Numbered from the stretch's first letter, positions 26,849 through 36,095 are shown. The stretch is DNA of 64,000 nt from Burkholderiales bacterium (GCA_014860445.1 JACZJT010000027.1:1-64000); one strand, 5' to 3'. The notes: generated from the sequence alone by a model not told the origin. Numbers and translations: made by a program.

Positions 26849-28495
26849 TCACATCTTTTCAGGAGCGCGCACGCCCAGCAGCGCGAGACCGTTTTGCAGT
26901 ACTTGGCGCACGGCCTGGATCAGGGCAAGCCGCGCCAGTTTCAGCCCTTCATCGGCGACGAGTACGCGCTCGGCATTATAGTAGCTGTGGAACTCTGCCG
27001 CCAGTTCGCGCAGGTAGAAGACCAGGGTATGCGGCGTAAAATCGCGAGCGGCTTCAGCCAGCATTTCCGGAAACTCACCCAGGCGCTGCGCCAGGACGAG
27101 CTCCCGCTCCAGCGCGAGCGGCGCAAGTTCGGCGGTTTGGAGCGATTGCGGATCGGTACCGGATTGCGCCAGCACCGAACAGATGCGCGCGTGCGCATAC
27201 TGGACGTAATAGACCGGATTGTCCTCGGTCTGCGATTTCGCCAGGTCGATGTCGAACACGAACTCCGTATCGGCCTTGCGTGAAACCAGGAAAAAGCGCA
27301 CCGCGTCGCGCCCTACCTCGTCGATCAGATCGCGCACGGTAACGTAACTGCCGGCGCGTTTCGACAGTTTCACCTCTTCGCCGCCTTTCATCACCGTCAC
27401 CATCTTGTGCAGCACGTAGTCGGGATAATCGCGCGGTATGCCGGCGCCGGTCACCGCGCTGAGCGCCTGCAGGCCCGCGCGCACGCGCGCAACCGTGCCG
27501 TGATGGTCCGAGCCCTGAATATTGACGGCGTGTGCGAACCCGCGCTGCCACTTGGTTACGTGATAGGCGACGTCGGGCACAAAGTAAGTGTGGCTGCCGT
27601 CGGACTTCCGCATTACGCGGTCCTTGTCGTCGCCGTAATCTGTCGTCCTGAGCCAGAGTGCGCCGTCCTGTTCATAGGTTTTGCCCGAGGCGGTCAGCGC
27701 AGTGACCGTCGCCTCGACTTTTCCATCTGCATAAAGCGAGGATTCGAGATAGTAATTGTCGAATTTCACGCCGAAAGCCCTTAGGTCCTCATCCTGCTCG
27801 CGCCGCAGTGCGGCCACGGCGAATTTGCGCACCGTGGCGAGATCGTCGGGATCTCCGTTCCCGGCGAGATAGTCAGCCGCAATCTCGCGGATGTATTCGC
27901 CGTGGTAACCGGATTCGGGGAAACCCGCTGCTTCCCCGCGCTGCTCGCGCGCGCGGGCCTGCACCGACAAGGCCAGATTGTCGATTTGTGCCCCTGCATC
28001 GTTGTAATAGAATTCGCGCGCGACCTTCCAGCCTTGTGCTTCCAGCAGGGCCGAGATCGCATCGCCCAATGCCGCCTGGCGGCCATGTCCCACATGCAGG
28101 GGTCCGGTGGGATTGGCGGAAACGAATTCAACCAGGAACGGTCGCCCGTGTCCGGTATCGGCGCGCCCGTAGCCGGTACCCGCGGCAAGCACCCTGCGCA
28201 CGGCGTCCAGTTTGGCGGCTGGTTTCAGGCGAAGATTGATGAAGCCGGGCCCGGCGAGTTCTGCGCGGTCCAGCCAGGGCGAAGCCGGGAGGCCGGCGAT
28301 CAAGGCCTGCGCCAGTTCGCGCGGATTGCGCTTGAGCGGCTTTGCCAGCTGCATCGCGATATTGCACGCCCAATCACCGTGCGCGGCCTGCTTCGGACGC
28401 TCGAGCGCGATGGCGGATGCCGGAGACTGCGGCGCCACGCCGGCCAGCGACTGCGTCAGCAGGTCGATCAGGTGCGACTTTATATCAGCGGACAA
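26849..28495 (-). CDS. argS: Arginyl-tRNA synthetase
   Basis: 548 residues. The class I signatures are [12 protein letters not shown] (HIGH) and [10 protein letters not shown] (KMSKS). The N-terminal Add-1 domain recognises the tRNA D-loop; the C-terminal DALR anticodon-binding domain ends [10 protein letters not shown]. The enzyme charges tRNA-Arg with arginine. The only reasonable start is a TTG at 28495 (giving [13 protein letters not shown]); it has no Shine-Dalgarno and is preceded by a C-rich tract. A consensus TATAAT -10 lies about 30 nt upstream. Confidence 0.94.
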   Translation of the reverse strand: MSADIKSHLIDLLTQSLAGVAPQSPASAIALERPKQAAHGDWACNIAMQLAKPLKRNPRELAQALIAGLPASPWLDRAELAGPGFINLRLKPAAKLDAVRRVLAAGTGYGRADTGHGRPFLVEFVSANPTGPLHVGHGRQAALGDAISALLEAQGWKVAREFYYNDAGAQIDNLALSVQARAREQRGEAAGFPESGYHGEYIREIAADYLAGNGDPDDLATVRKFAVAALRREQDEDLRAFGVKFDNYYLESSLYADGKVEATVTALTASGKTYEQDGALWLRTTDYGDDKDRVMRKSDGSHTYFVPDVAYHVTKWQRGFAHAVNIQGSDHHGTVARVRAGLQALSAVTGAGIPRDYPDYVLHKMVTVMKGGEEVKLSKRAGSYVTVRDLIDEVGRDAVRFFLVSRKADTEFVFDIDLAKSQTEDNPVYYVQYAHARICSVLAQSGTDPQSLQTAELAPLALERELVLAQRLGEFPEMLAEAARDFTPHTLVFYLRELAAEFHSYYNAERVLVADEGLKLARLALIQAVRQVLQNGLALLGVRAPEKM

Positions 28496-28524
28496 GGGGA
28501 GGGGGGGTGAGCAAAAAGTCGCAT

Positions 28525-28530
28525 ATTATA
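28525..28530 (-). promoter_or_regulatory. -10 element of the argS promoter
   Basis: The minus strand reads TATAAT, a perfect -10, about 30 nt before the argS TTG. No good -35 is visible at 16-18 bp, so an activator or extended contacts may compensate. The implied leader is only about 20-25 nt. Confidence 0.5.
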
Positions 28531-28652
28531 CCTTGGTGCCACGACCTGACCGGGTGTTGCAACGCGATTGACGCGGTGGAATAAAGCGCCATGGCCGCGA
28601 AGCTCGCCTTGCGGCAGGCCGCCGTGCGCTTCGCCGTGGATCATCCGCGACA

Positions 28653-30833
28653 TCAAAATTCGATCGGATCGACGTCCAGATGCCAGCGCACTGCGCGCTG
28701 TGGCAGTGCATGCAGCTTTTCAGCCCAGGTGGTGAGGTAGGTCTGCAGCGCTTTGCGCGATGCCGATTGCAGAAGCAATTGCGCGCGTTCGCGCTCGGCG
28801 AGCCTTGCCACGCTCATCGGCACCGGATCGTACAGCGTGATTCCGGCCGGCGGCGGGCCGGCGAGTTCCGCCGCCTCGCGCAGAAATTCAAGCGCGCTGC
28901 CGATCTCTGCGGCTTCGGCGCGCAGCACCGCTTCGAACACGTACGGCGGGAATCCGGCTTGCTCGCGCTCCGCCAGCAGCGTCTGCGCGAAGCCGGGAAA
29001 ATCGTGCTGCGCCAACGCCAGATACAGCGGATGCTTGGGGTATTGCGTCTGGATCAGGACCTCGCCGGGCAATCCGGCGCGCCCGGCGCGCCCGGCAACC
29101 TGTACGAGTTGCGCAAACAATCGTTCGGGCGCGCGATAGTCGGCGGAATACAGTGCGCTGTCGGCATTGAGCACCGCGACCAGCGTCAGGTTCGGAAAAT
29201 CGTGTCCCTTGGCCAGGATCTGGGTGCCGACGAGGATGTCGGCGCGGCCCCCTTGTATTTCACCGAGCATGCGCGCAAAGCTGCCCTTGTTGCGGGTGCT
29301 GTCGCGATCGACGCGGAGTATGCGCGCCTGCGGAAAGCGCGCGGCCAGCGTCGCTTCCAGCCTCTGGGTGCCGCGGCCGAAGGGGTGGACGTCGGCATTG
29401 CCGCAGCTGGGACAGTGGCGCGGGACCGGCGTGCTCGCGCCGCAATGATGGCAGCGCAGCTGTCTGTCTGCGAGGTGCAGCACCATGCGCGAGGAGCAGC
29501 GTTTGCAGCCGCTCACCCAGTCGCAGGCCGGGCACATCAGCACCGGCGCGTAGCCGCGGCGGTTTAGAAACACCAGGCTCTGTTCGCCGCGCTCCAGGCG
29601 TTCGGCCAGCGCTTCCACCAGCGGTGGTGCGAATCCGTCTTCGAGTTTGTGCTTGCGCATGTCTACGGTGCGCACCAGCGGCAGCTGTGCCTGTGGCACG
29701 GCGCGCTGCGCCAGGCGCAGCAGCCGGTATCGGCCGGACAGGGCGTGCGCGTAGGTTTCCAGGGCCGGGGTGGCCGAGCCCAGCACGATCGGTATTCCCG
29801 CCTGGTGTGCGCGGAACACGGCCACGTCACGCGCCGAGTAACGCAATCCTTCCTGTTGCTTGAACGAGGCATCCTGCTCTTCGTCCACAACGATCAGCGC
29901 GAGTTTCGGCAAGGGCGCGAACACTGCCAGGCGGGTGCCGAGAACGATTGCGGCCGTGCCGCTTTGCGCCTGCAGCCAGTGTTGCGTGCGCTCCCCGTCG
30001 GCGAGGCCGCTATGCAGGCTGACCAGCGGCGTGTCGGGAAAGCGCGTGCGGAACTCCTGCTCCAGGCTCGGCGTAAGGCTGATTTCCGGCACGAGCACCA
30101 AGGCCTGTTTCCCGGCCGCAACGGTACGCGCAATCAGGCGCAGGTAGATTTCGGTCTTGCCGCTTCCGGTAATGCCGTGCAGCAGAAAGGCCTGGTAGCC
30201 GGGGCCGGAATCGTCGATATGCTTCAGCACTTGTTTCTGCTCGCTGTTGAGCGCAAGCTTTTCAATGAAACGGCCATTCCCGGGACTCCCCTGAAGGAGA
30301 TAGCGCTCAATCCATCCGGCATCGGCGAGCTCGGACAGCGCTTTCTTTGCCCCCGCGCTTTGCGCGAGCAGCAGTTGCTCGGCGCAGTCCGATTGCAGCA
30401 GGGTTTGGAGCAGCGCGCGTTTCACCTTCGCGCGGGCCGGCAGTTGCGCCAGCGCTTCGCGCCCGCCGTCGCCAAGCCGGTAGGCGGCGGCCTCTTTAAG
30501 TGTCGGCGTGGCGCCTGCCTGGCGCAGGCGCCACGGCAAGCCGTTGAAAATGACTTCTCCAAGCGGCCGGTGATAGTAGTCGCTGCAGAATTGCGCCAAT
30601 TCCAGCCAATCGCGCGCCAGCGCCGGTGTTTCGCGAAGGACGCGCACGGCCGCCTTCAGTTTTCCGCTGCCGACTTCCGACTTGTCGGCGAGGCCAATGA
30701 TTACGCCGATCGCCTGCTTGTTGCCGAATGGGACCAGCACGCGCATGCCGATGTCGGCTGTCGTCGCATCGTCGCAGGCGTAATCGAAGACACGCGGCAG
30801 CGGCAAGTCGAGCGCGACGCGCAGAATGGTCAT
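28653..30833 (-). CDS. priA: Primosomal replication restart helicase PriA
   Basis: 726 residues. An N-terminal 3'-DNA-binding domain (about 1-100), then the superfamily 2 helicase with Walker A GITGSGKTEIYLR and the DEAH-like VDEEQDASFKQQ, and the zinc-binding module with paired CxxC sites (CPACDWVSGCKRC, LRCHHCGASTP, HCPSCGNADVHPFG). Later motifs VQVAGRAGRAGLPGEVLIQT complete the helicase. PriA reloads the replisome at stalled forks. An AT-rich 332-nt gap with DnaA-box-like words lies upstream of the start. Confidence 0.96.
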   Translation of the reverse strand: MTILRVALDLPLPRVFDYACDDATTADIGMRVLVPFGNKQAIGVIIGLADKSEVGSGKLKAAVRVLRETPALARDWLELAQFCSDYYHRPLGEVIFNGLPWRLRQAGATPTLKEAAAYRLGDGGREALAQLPARAKVKRALLQTLLQSDCAEQLLLAQSAGAKKALSELADAGWIERYLLQGSPGNGRFIEKLALNSEQKQVLKHIDDSGPGYQAFLLHGITGSGKTEIYLRLIARTVAAGKQALVLVPEISLTPSLEQEFRTRFPDTPLVSLHSGLADGERTQHWLQAQSGTAAIVLGTRLAVFAPLPKLALIVVDEEQDASFKQQEGLRYSARDVAVFRAHQAGIPIVLGSATPALETYAHALSGRYRLLRLAQRAVPQAQLPLVRTVDMRKHKLEDGFAPPLVEALAERLERGEQSLVFLNRRGYAPVLMCPACDWVSGCKRCSSRMVLHLADRQLRCHHCGASTPVPRHCPSCGNADVHPFGRGTQRLEATLAARFPQARILRVDRDSTRNKGSFARMLGEIQGGRADILVGTQILAKGHDFPNLTLVAVLNADSALYSADYRAPERLFAQLVQVAGRAGRAGLPGEVLIQTQYPKHPLYLALAQHDFPGFAQTLLAEREQAGFPPYVFEAVLRAEAAEIGSALEFLREAAELAGPPPAGITLYDPVPMSVARLAERERAQLLLQSASRKALQTYLTTWAEKLHALPQRAVRWHLDVDPIEF

Positions 30834-30937
30834 TTATCGTCGGCGAAAAAAAAATCGCTTAAGGAAGCTACGCCAGATTTTTGAAGCTGATTATCGCGAA
30901 ACTGCTGCATCACTCTATTGCCAAAGGGGAACTTTGC

Positions 30938-31136
30938 TTGTGCACAATTTTTGTGGGTAACTTTGTGAGTAAGTCGGTAATCGCGCTGTAACCTTCTTTC
31001 CCAAAAGGAATTTCGTCCGACGCCCAAATTTACAGCGGGGCGAATATCCATTTAAAAACATAAGGATGGATGATATTAGCTGTGGCGCACGGCTTTGCAC
31101 CTGCAAAATCGCGGCGAAGCACGATGTTGTGCATAA
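30938..31136. promoter_or_regulatory. Cluster of DnaA-box-like 9-mers upstream of priA
   Basis: In the AT-rich gap between hemE (stop at 31166) and priA (start at 30833): an exact TTATGCACA on the minus strand at 31128-31136; palindromic TTGTGCACAA at 30938-30947 (one mismatch to TTATNCACA on either strand); TGTGGGTAA at 30952-30960 and TGTGAGTAA at 30964-30972, each one mismatch from the reverse-complement consensus and spaced exactly 12 bp. Otherwise the gap holds only the presumed priA promoter and hemE 3' end. Function is inference. Confidence 0.45.
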
Positions 31137-31165
31137 GTCAAGTTCTATTGAATCTGCGGAACGCC

Positions 31166-32254
31166 TTAATTGGCGCGGTGTTTGACGTTGTCGCCGTGAT
31201 AGCGCGTGCTCGACTCATGCACACAATCGACCAGTATTTTGACCGCTTCGGGCGGCGTGAACTGCGAGATGCCGTGGCCCAGGTTGAAAACATGGCCGCT
31301 GCCCTTGCCATAGGACGCGAGCACTTTTTCCGTTTCGCTCTGGATGACTTCCTCCGTCGCAAACAACACAGCCGGGTCGAGATTGCCCTGCAAGGCGACG
31401 CGATCGCCGATGCGCGCGCGTGCCTGCGCAATGTCCACGCTCCAATCCAGGCCCACGGCATCGCAGCCGATGGCCGCGATGTCTTCCAGCCAGTTGCCGC
31501 AGCCTTTGGTAAACACAATGGACGGAATGCGAACGCCATCGTGCTCGCGTTTAAGGCCGGCGATGATGCGCTGCAAATAAGCGAGAGAGAATTCGTGGTA
31601 CGCCGCGTGCGACAGATTTCCGCCCCAGGTATCGAAAATCATCACAGCTTGCGCGCCCGCCTCGATCTGCGCGTTGAGATAGAGCGTGACCGACTGTGCG
31701 TTGATGTCGAGAATGCGGTGCAGCAAATCGGGGCGCGCATAAAGCATGGTCTTGATGGTGCGGAAGTCGTCGCTAGCGCCACCCTCCACCATATAGCAGG
31801 CCAGCGTATACGGGCTGCCGGCAAAGCCAATCAACGGCACGCTGCCGGCCAGCGCGCGCCGGATTTCGCTGACCGCATCCAGTACGTAGCGCAATTCGTC
31901 GCCGGGGTTGGCTACCGCCAGATCGCGGATGGCCCACTCTTCACGCAGCGGCCGCTCGAATTTGGGTCCTTCACCTTCTGCAAAGTAAAGGCCCAGGCCC
32001 ATCGCATCGGGGATGGTGAGAATGTCGGAAAAGAGGATGGCCGCGTCGAGCGGGAACCGCGCCAGCGGTTGCAGCGTGACTTCCGTAGCGTAGCCGGGGT
32101 TTTTGCACAAACCGAGAAAGCTGCCGGCACGGCTGCGGGTCTGGTTGTACTCCTGCAGGTAACGGCCGGCTTGGCGCATCAGCCATACAGGGGTGTACTC
32201 GGTCGGCTGACGCAGCAGGGCGCGGATCAGGGTGTCGTTTTTGAGTTTGGTCAT
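31166..32254 (-). CDS. hemE: Uroporphyrinogen decarboxylase
   Basis: 362 residues. Family signatures [15 protein letters not shown] near residue 22 and [15 protein letters not shown], plus [17 protein letters not shown] and [13 protein letters not shown], are present. It removes four carboxyl groups from uroporphyrinogen III to give coproporphyrinogen III in haem synthesis. The ATG lies one base after the EVE-domain stop, so the two are one transcript, with priA downstream. Confidence 0.96.
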   Translation of the reverse strand: MTKLKNDTLIRALLRQPTEYTPVWLMRQAGRYLQEYNQTRSRAGSFLGLCKNPGYATEVTLQPLARFPLDAAILFSDILTIPDAMGLGLYFAEGEGPKFERPLREEWAIRDLAVANPGDELRYVLDAVSEIRRALAGSVPLIGFAGSPYTLACYMVEGGASDDFRTIKTMLYARPDLLHRILDINAQSVTLYLNAQIEAGAQAVMIFDTWGGNLSHAAYHEFSLAYLQRIIAGLKREHDGVRIPSIVFTKGCGNWLEDIAAIGCDAVGLDWSVDIAQARARIGDRVALQGNLDPAVLFATEEVIQSETEKVLASYGKGSGHVFNLGHGISQFTPPEAVKILVDCVHESSTRYHGDNVKHRAN

Positions 32255-32255
32255 T

Positions 32256-32717
32256 TTATTTGAGCAGTTTGGTTGTAATGTATTTCCATTCGCCCGGGTC
32301 TACGGGAGTGATGGACAAGCGGTTGCCGCGTGCGAGCAGGCGCATGCCGGCCAGCGCCTTGTGCTTGCGCAACTCCGGCAGGCCAAGCAGCCTGGTTTTC
32401 CTGATGAACCTCACGTCGACGTTGAACCAGCGCGGATCGGCGCGCGTGGCTTTGACGTCGTAATACTTGCTCTTCGGATCGAACTGCGTATCGTCCGGAT
32501 ACGCTTCGGCGCTCACTTCCGCCAGGCCGGCGATGCCGGGTTCGGGGCAACTCGAATGATAGAACAGAATCTGGTCGCCGATTTGCATCTGGTCGCGCAT
32601 GAAATTGCGCGCCTGGTAATTGCGCACGCCGAACCAGGCGCTGCCGCTGCGCTGCGCACGCGCGAGATCGTCGATGCTGAACTCGTCGGGTTCGGATTTC
32701 ATTAACCAATATTGCAT
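32256..32717 (-). CDS. EVE-domain protein
   Basis: 153 residues comprising a single EVE domain: [44 protein letters not shown], and WFNVDVRFI. The start at 32717 is chosen because the domain begins there and the upstream sequence is the 6S RNA terminator. EVE domains are PUA-like and bind modified nucleotides; the cellular role of this stand-alone form is unknown. It lies between ssrS and hemE and is cotranscribed with hemE. Confidence 0.88.
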   Translation of the reverse strand: MQYWLMKSEPDEFSIDDLARAQRSGSAWFGVRNYQARNFMRDQMQIGDQILFYHSSCPEPGIAGLAEVSAEAYPDDTQFDPKSKYYDVKATRADPRWFNVDVRFIRKTRLLGLPELRKHKALAGMRLLARGNRLSITPVDPGEWKYITTKLLK

Positions 32718-32732
32718 CGCGATGGGTCCTAC

Positions 32733-32764
32733 AAACAAAAATCGCAGACCCTGCGTCTGCGATT
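32733..32764 (-). terminator. Intrinsic terminator after 6S RNA, with duplicated 5' arm
   Basis: On the minus strand a perfect 9-bp stem AATCGCAGA / TCTGCGATT (32756-32764 pairing with 32740-32748) is followed by a T-rich run (TTTTTGTTTG). The 12-bp unit TCTGCGATTCGG (plus strand) occurs twice, at 32756-32767 and 32768-32779, so the RNA carries two candidate 5' arms for one 3' arm. It would end the zapB-zapA-ssrS transcript before the EVE gene. Confidence 0.75.
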
Positions 32765-32802
32765 CGGTCTGCGATTCGGTCTGGGATCGATGAAGTATTA
32801 GA

Positions 32803-32993
32803 TTCCCCGCAAATGCCGTCAGACCCGCATCCTCTGAACCTGCAGTCCAGAGTGGTCGCATTCCGGCTGCCGAAGGTACATCCACGTTCGCACGAGGCGG
32901 CGGGACGCGCACAAAAGCAGCGCTATGGTCTGCAACCCAAGCACATATATTGGTTCAAGGAATATATGGCCTTAACGAGCATCGCAGGGAAAC
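32803..32993 (-). ncRNA. ssrS: 6S RNA
   Basis: About 191 nt, recognised from position directly downstream of zapA and from structure. The 5' TTCCCTGCGATGC (near 32990) pairs, with G-U pairs, with the 3' GCATTTGCGGGGAA (near 32804) to form the long closing stem, and the CCTTGAACCA element (32951-32960 on the opposite strand) matches 6S sequences of other proteobacteria. 6S RNA mimics an open promoter and sequesters sigma70 RNA polymerase in stationary phase. Exact ends are estimated. An open reading frame across it is spurious. Confidence 0.85.
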
Positions 32994-33023
32994 TCTTCGC
33001 GGTCCTGCCCGTCCGGGCGCGAT

Positions 33024-33335
33024 CTAGAACAGGGAATCCTGTTGCGACAACGCCTGATCAAGCTTGGACTGCACTGAATTCATTCTACGCTTTAATTCCG
33101 CGATGTCAAAACCGCTGCCTATCTTGATCGTGAGCAATTCATTGGCGATATTGAGCGCGGCCATGACCGCAAGGCGTTCGGTGCCCGCGACCTTGCTCGC
33201 AGATTTGATTTCCGTCATTTTCTTGTCGACGTAGGCGACGGCGGCAAGCAAGGCTTCACGTTCTTCGTCGGCGCAGGTGACGCGATAATTGCGCCCCATG
33301 ATGCTGACATCAAGCGTTTTGCCCTTCGTGCTCAT
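33024..33335 (-). CDS. zapA: Cell division protein ZapA
   Basis: 103 residues, the normal ZapA length. LDVSIMGRNYRVTCADEERE forms the N-terminal globular part and the C-terminal half (AALNIANELLTIK, then IAELKRRMNSVQSKLDQAL) is a coiled coil. ZapA crosslinks FtsZ filaments in the Z ring. It overlaps the zapB-like gene by 4 nt and is followed by 6S RNA, the conserved zapA-ssrS linkage. Confidence 0.93.
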   Translation of the reverse strand: MSTKGKTLDVSIMGRNYRVTCADEEREALLAAVAYVDKKMTEIKSASKVAGTERLAVMAALNIANELLTIKIGSGFDIAELKRRMNSVQSKLDQALSQQDSLF

Positions 33336-33523
33336 TCCGGGATCTGCTGCAATAGTGATTCGAGTCGTGTCCGGGCGCCGTCGACCTTGCCTTCCAGGAG
33401 CTTGACCTCATTCTGAGCCGATGCCAATCGGAGCCTCAATTCCTTATTCTCGCTTTTCAGGCGCTGGCATAGCTGCAAGAACTGGTCGATCTTGCCGTCG
33501 AGCGTGTCGAATTCCTCATTCAT
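33332..33523 (-). CDS. ZapB-like small coiled-coil protein (TIGR02449 type)
   Basis: 63 residues from ATG 33523 (a GTG two codons upstream is possible). Almost entirely coiled coil: LDGKIDQFLQLCQRLKSENK and LRLRLASAQNEVKLLEGKVD. Such small proteins precede zapA in many beta- and gammaproteobacteria and are assigned to division-ring assembly. The gene has a strong sigma70-type promoter whose predicted start site coincides with the ATG, so the message may be leaderless. Confidence 0.8.
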   Translation of the reverse strand: MNEEFDTLDGKIDQFLQLCQRLKSENKELRLRLASAQNEVKLLEGKVDGARTRLESLLQQIPE

Positions 33524-33529
33524 CGCCAC

Positions 33530-33559
33530 ACTATAGTTTCAAAAATCGTGACAAGTCAA
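33530..33559 (-). promoter_or_regulatory. Sigma70-type promoter for zapB-zapA-ssrS
   Basis: On the minus strand: -35 TTGACT (33559-33554), 18-bp spacer, -10 TATAGT (33535-33530). The transcription start expected six to seven bases downstream falls on the ATG at 33523. This is the best promoter match seen in the window. Confidence 0.7.
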
Positions 33560-33789
33560 GTAATAACAGGCAACTCTCAAAGCTCTTTCCATGATGAATA
33601 GGCAGCCCTATTTCCCTGAGTCAATTCAGGATTTTGCTCAAGTCGAATTTGTGGATTTCGCTACCTGCCGCGGCACATCCGACGGGGTCCGCCGGCGGGT
33701 GCGCGGTTCCGGCCGCGGCGACAGCCGGAAACGGATTTGATCAAAGGATTTTTGTTTTCGTGCGCCAGCGTGTAATATCTGGGCACTCG

Positions 33790-34094
33790 TTCGAGGTGTC
33801 CGCCTGCGCTTCACGCAGGCGGGTGAAACGGGAAACAGGTACGGCGTGTTACTGCGCCAAAGCCTGTGCTGCCCCCGCAACGGTATATGAGCGCGGGTCT
33901 GTCACGACGCCACTGCAAGAGATTCGCTTGCGGGAAGGCGACAGATCCGATCCCATGAGCCCGGAGACCGGCCTTGCGCGACAGGTGGAAACACTGCGGG
34001 GACGCGGTGCGCCAGTTGTGGCTTTGCTCTCCCCGCGTTTCCTTTGTTGTATCAGTCATGCAGCCTGCGGGGACGCCGGCTGCGGGGAGAAATC
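33790..34094 (+). promoter_or_regulatory. Cobalamin riboswitch with SD-sequestering expression platform
   Basis: The aptamer runs from about 33790 to 33974: CTGCCCCCGCAAC (33868 on), the B12-box word GCCACTG (33910-33916), GGGAAGGCGA and the closing AGCCCGGAGACCGGCC. Downstream, TCTCCCCG (34028-34035) is exactly complementary to CGGGGAGA (34083-34090), which contains the ribosome site of btuB. A second GC-rich word, CTGCGGGGACGCGG near 33994, could pair with the same CCCCGCG and act as the antisequester. Cobalamin binding is expected to repress btuB. Bases 33560-33789 before the aptamer hold no gene; the promoter is not resolved. Confidence 0.9.
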
Positions 34095-36095
34095 ATGTAT
34101 TCCAAAACAGCAATTACCGCCATTGCGCTCGCGCTGGCGGCACCGGTCTTTGCCTCCGACGAGGCGGTGGTGGTCGTGGGGACGCGCTTTCCGGAAAAGC
34201 GGCTCGAGCATCCAGTCGGGGTAACGCTCATCACGCGGGAGCAGATCGTAAACAGCACGGCGAGGACGCTGCCGGAGCTGCTGTCGCGCTACGCAGGCAT
34301 CAATATGCGCAACAATACGGGCAGTCCGGACGTTGCGATCGACATGCGCGGATTCGGCGTGAGCGGCGATCAGAATACCCTGGTGCTGCTCGACGGTCAG
34401 CGCCTGAACGACATCGAGCTCGTATCGGTGCGTTGGTCCGCGATTCCCCTCGAAGCGATCGAGCGCGTCGAAATTCAGCGCGGTGGAGGGGCGGTACTCT
34501 ACGGAGGGGGAGCCACCGGCGGAACCATCAACATCGTCACCCGTTCGCCGATAGCCGGCGCGAAAAGCGCCGTCCTTACGCTGGCCCGAGGTTCTTACAA
34601 CGCCGATGAGCTGAATGCGGCTTTCAATCTCGCCGGAACGTATACCGGTTTTTCTCTGTCTGCAAACCAGCGCAACACGGACAACTACCGAACGAACAAT
34701 AGACTGGAGCAGGGGAGCCTGCTCGGTGACTTGCGCTGGACCGGAAATCGCGCCGGCCTGGTGTTCAAATTCGGTCTGGACAACCAGAGTCTGCGCTTGC
34801 CTGGTGCGCGTACCGCCGCGCAGTTCGAAACCGATCCGCGCGGCAGCGCCACGCCGGGCGACTACAGTGCGCGCGACGGCAAACAGGCGACGCTTTCCGG
34901 ACGCTATGCGTTCGACTCGGCCGATCTTGCCGTCGACCTTTCGTACCGGGATACCAGGCGCACCGGGTTTTTCGACGATTACTCGGGCTTCGGTTTCAGC
35001 ACGTTCACCGATACCAGCGCCAATGTCTGGGCGCTGACGCCGCGCGTCAAGATTCCTTACCGATTGCTAGGGCGGGACAATGTGCTGATTGTCGGAATGG
35101 ATGCCGACATCTGGGATTACCGGGCATTGCGTGCCGCCAGATTCGAGCAACTGGGTGCGCCGCAAGTCAGTCTCGAAGCCACGCAAAAGGACAGGGCGTA
35201 CTACGTGCAGAACCACACGGCCTTGGGTGCGGCGACAAAACTCACCATGGGTGCGCGCTTGCAGCGCGTGGAAATCTCCGCGAACGATCGAGCGAATCCG
35301 GCGGGCTATGCTAGCGCGACCCAGACGCGCGATCCGCGCGCCTGGGAACTCGCGCTGCGGCACAACATCAGCGCGGCGCTTGCGCTATACGGAAAGCTGG
35401 GGGCGAGCTTTCGCGTCGCTACCGTGGACGAAATATATAACCAGTTCGGCGGTCCGGTATTCGACTCCATCCTGACACCACTGGAACCGCAAACCTCGCG
35501 CGACCATGAAATCGGCTTGGAACACAGGTTCGCGCGCGGCCGCTTGCGCGCAAGCCTTTACCGCATGGACCTGCAAAACGAAATCCATTTCAATGCGCTC
35601 ACGTTTGCAAATATGAATCTGTCGCCGACGCGGCGCGAGGGCGCGGAGATCGAAGGCAGCTGGAACCTGGCAACGGGCGTCGATTTGTTCGGCAGTTACA
35701 CCCACGCGAAAGCCATCTTTCGCGAGGGCGTATACGGCGGGGTCGATCTGAGCGGCAAGAACGTGCCGCTGGTGCCGCGCAACTCCGCCAAGCTCGGCCT
35801 CACCTGGAAAGCAGCGGAAAAAACCACTTTGAGCGGCGCGCTAGGCTATGTCGGCAAACAGTATTTCGACAACGACCAGGCCAATACCTATCCGGGGCAA
35901 ATGGCCTCGTTCCTCACCGCCGACGCCAAGCTGCGCCACGTCGCGGGGCCGTGGACGCTGACTTTGGCGATGAACAACCTGACCGACAAAAAATATTATA
36001 CGTACGCCATACGCAACGGCGCAGGGACTTCATTCAACGCCTATCCGATGGCCGGCCGGAATTTCATGCTCGCCGCGGCCTACCGCTGGCAATAG
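34095..36095 (+). CDS. btuB: TonB-dependent outer membrane receptor, BtuB type
   Basis: 666 residues with a signal peptide (MYSKTAITAIALALAAPVFA). A TonB box-like DEAVVVVGTR is followed by the plug domain (RTLPELLSRYAGINMRNNTG; LVLLDGQRLND; IERVEIQRGGGAVLYGGGAT) and a 22-strand barrel ending in the aromatic residue Trp at YRWQ. It brings cobalamin or a corrinoid across the outer membrane with TonB energy. Ligand assignment rests on the B12 riboswitch directly upstream and the binding protein, permease and ATPase downstream. Confidence 0.92.
   Translation: MYSKTAITAIALALAAPVFASDEAVVVVGTRFPEKRLEHPVGVTLITREQIVNSTARTLPELLSRYAGINMRNNTGSPDVAIDMRGFGVSGDQNTLVLLDGQRLNDIELVSVRWSAIPLEAIERVEIQRGGGAVLYGGGATGGTINIVTRSPIAGAKSAVLTLARGSYNADELNAAFNLAGTYTGFSLSANQRNTDNYRTNNRLEQGSLLGDLRWTGNRAGLVFKFGLDNQSLRLPGARTAAQFETDPRGSATPGDYSARDGKQATLSGRYAFDSADLAVDLSYRDTRRTGFFDDYSGFGFSTFTDTSANVWALTPRVKIPYRLLGRDNVLIVGMDADIWDYRALRAARFEQLGAPQVSLEATQKDRAYYVQNHTALGAATKLTMGARLQRVEISANDRANPAGYASATQTRDPRAWELALRHNISAALALYGKLGASFRVATVDEIYNQFGGPVFDSILTPLEPQTSRDHEIGLEHRFARGRLRASLYRMDLQNEIHFNALTFANMNLSPTRREGAEIEGSWNLATGVDLFGSYTHAKAIFREGVYGGVDLSGKNVPLVPRNSAKLGLTWKAAEKTTLSGALGYVGKQYFDNDQANTYPGQMASFLTADAKLRHVAGPWTLTLAMNNLTDKKYYTYAIRNGAGTSFNAYPMAGRNFMLAAAYRWQ

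Noticed and set aside
30834-31165. Gap between hemE and priA considered as the chromosomal origin
   Set aside because: dnaA, gidA/gidB and parAB are not nearby, only one box is exact, and the gap is downstream of hemE instead of at its promoter as in Caulobacter.
32756-32790. Tandem 12-bp repeat considered as a small CRISPR
   Set aside because: Only two full units, no spacers, and no cas genes; it is part of a terminator.
32718-33127. Short reading frames over the zapA-EVE gap
   Set aside because: The region is explained by 6S RNA and its terminator; the frames have no family resemblance.
33634-34224. 196-codon frame across the B12 riboswitch
   Set aside because: The sequence is a structured aptamer with conserved riboswitch words and the frame runs into btuB in another frame.
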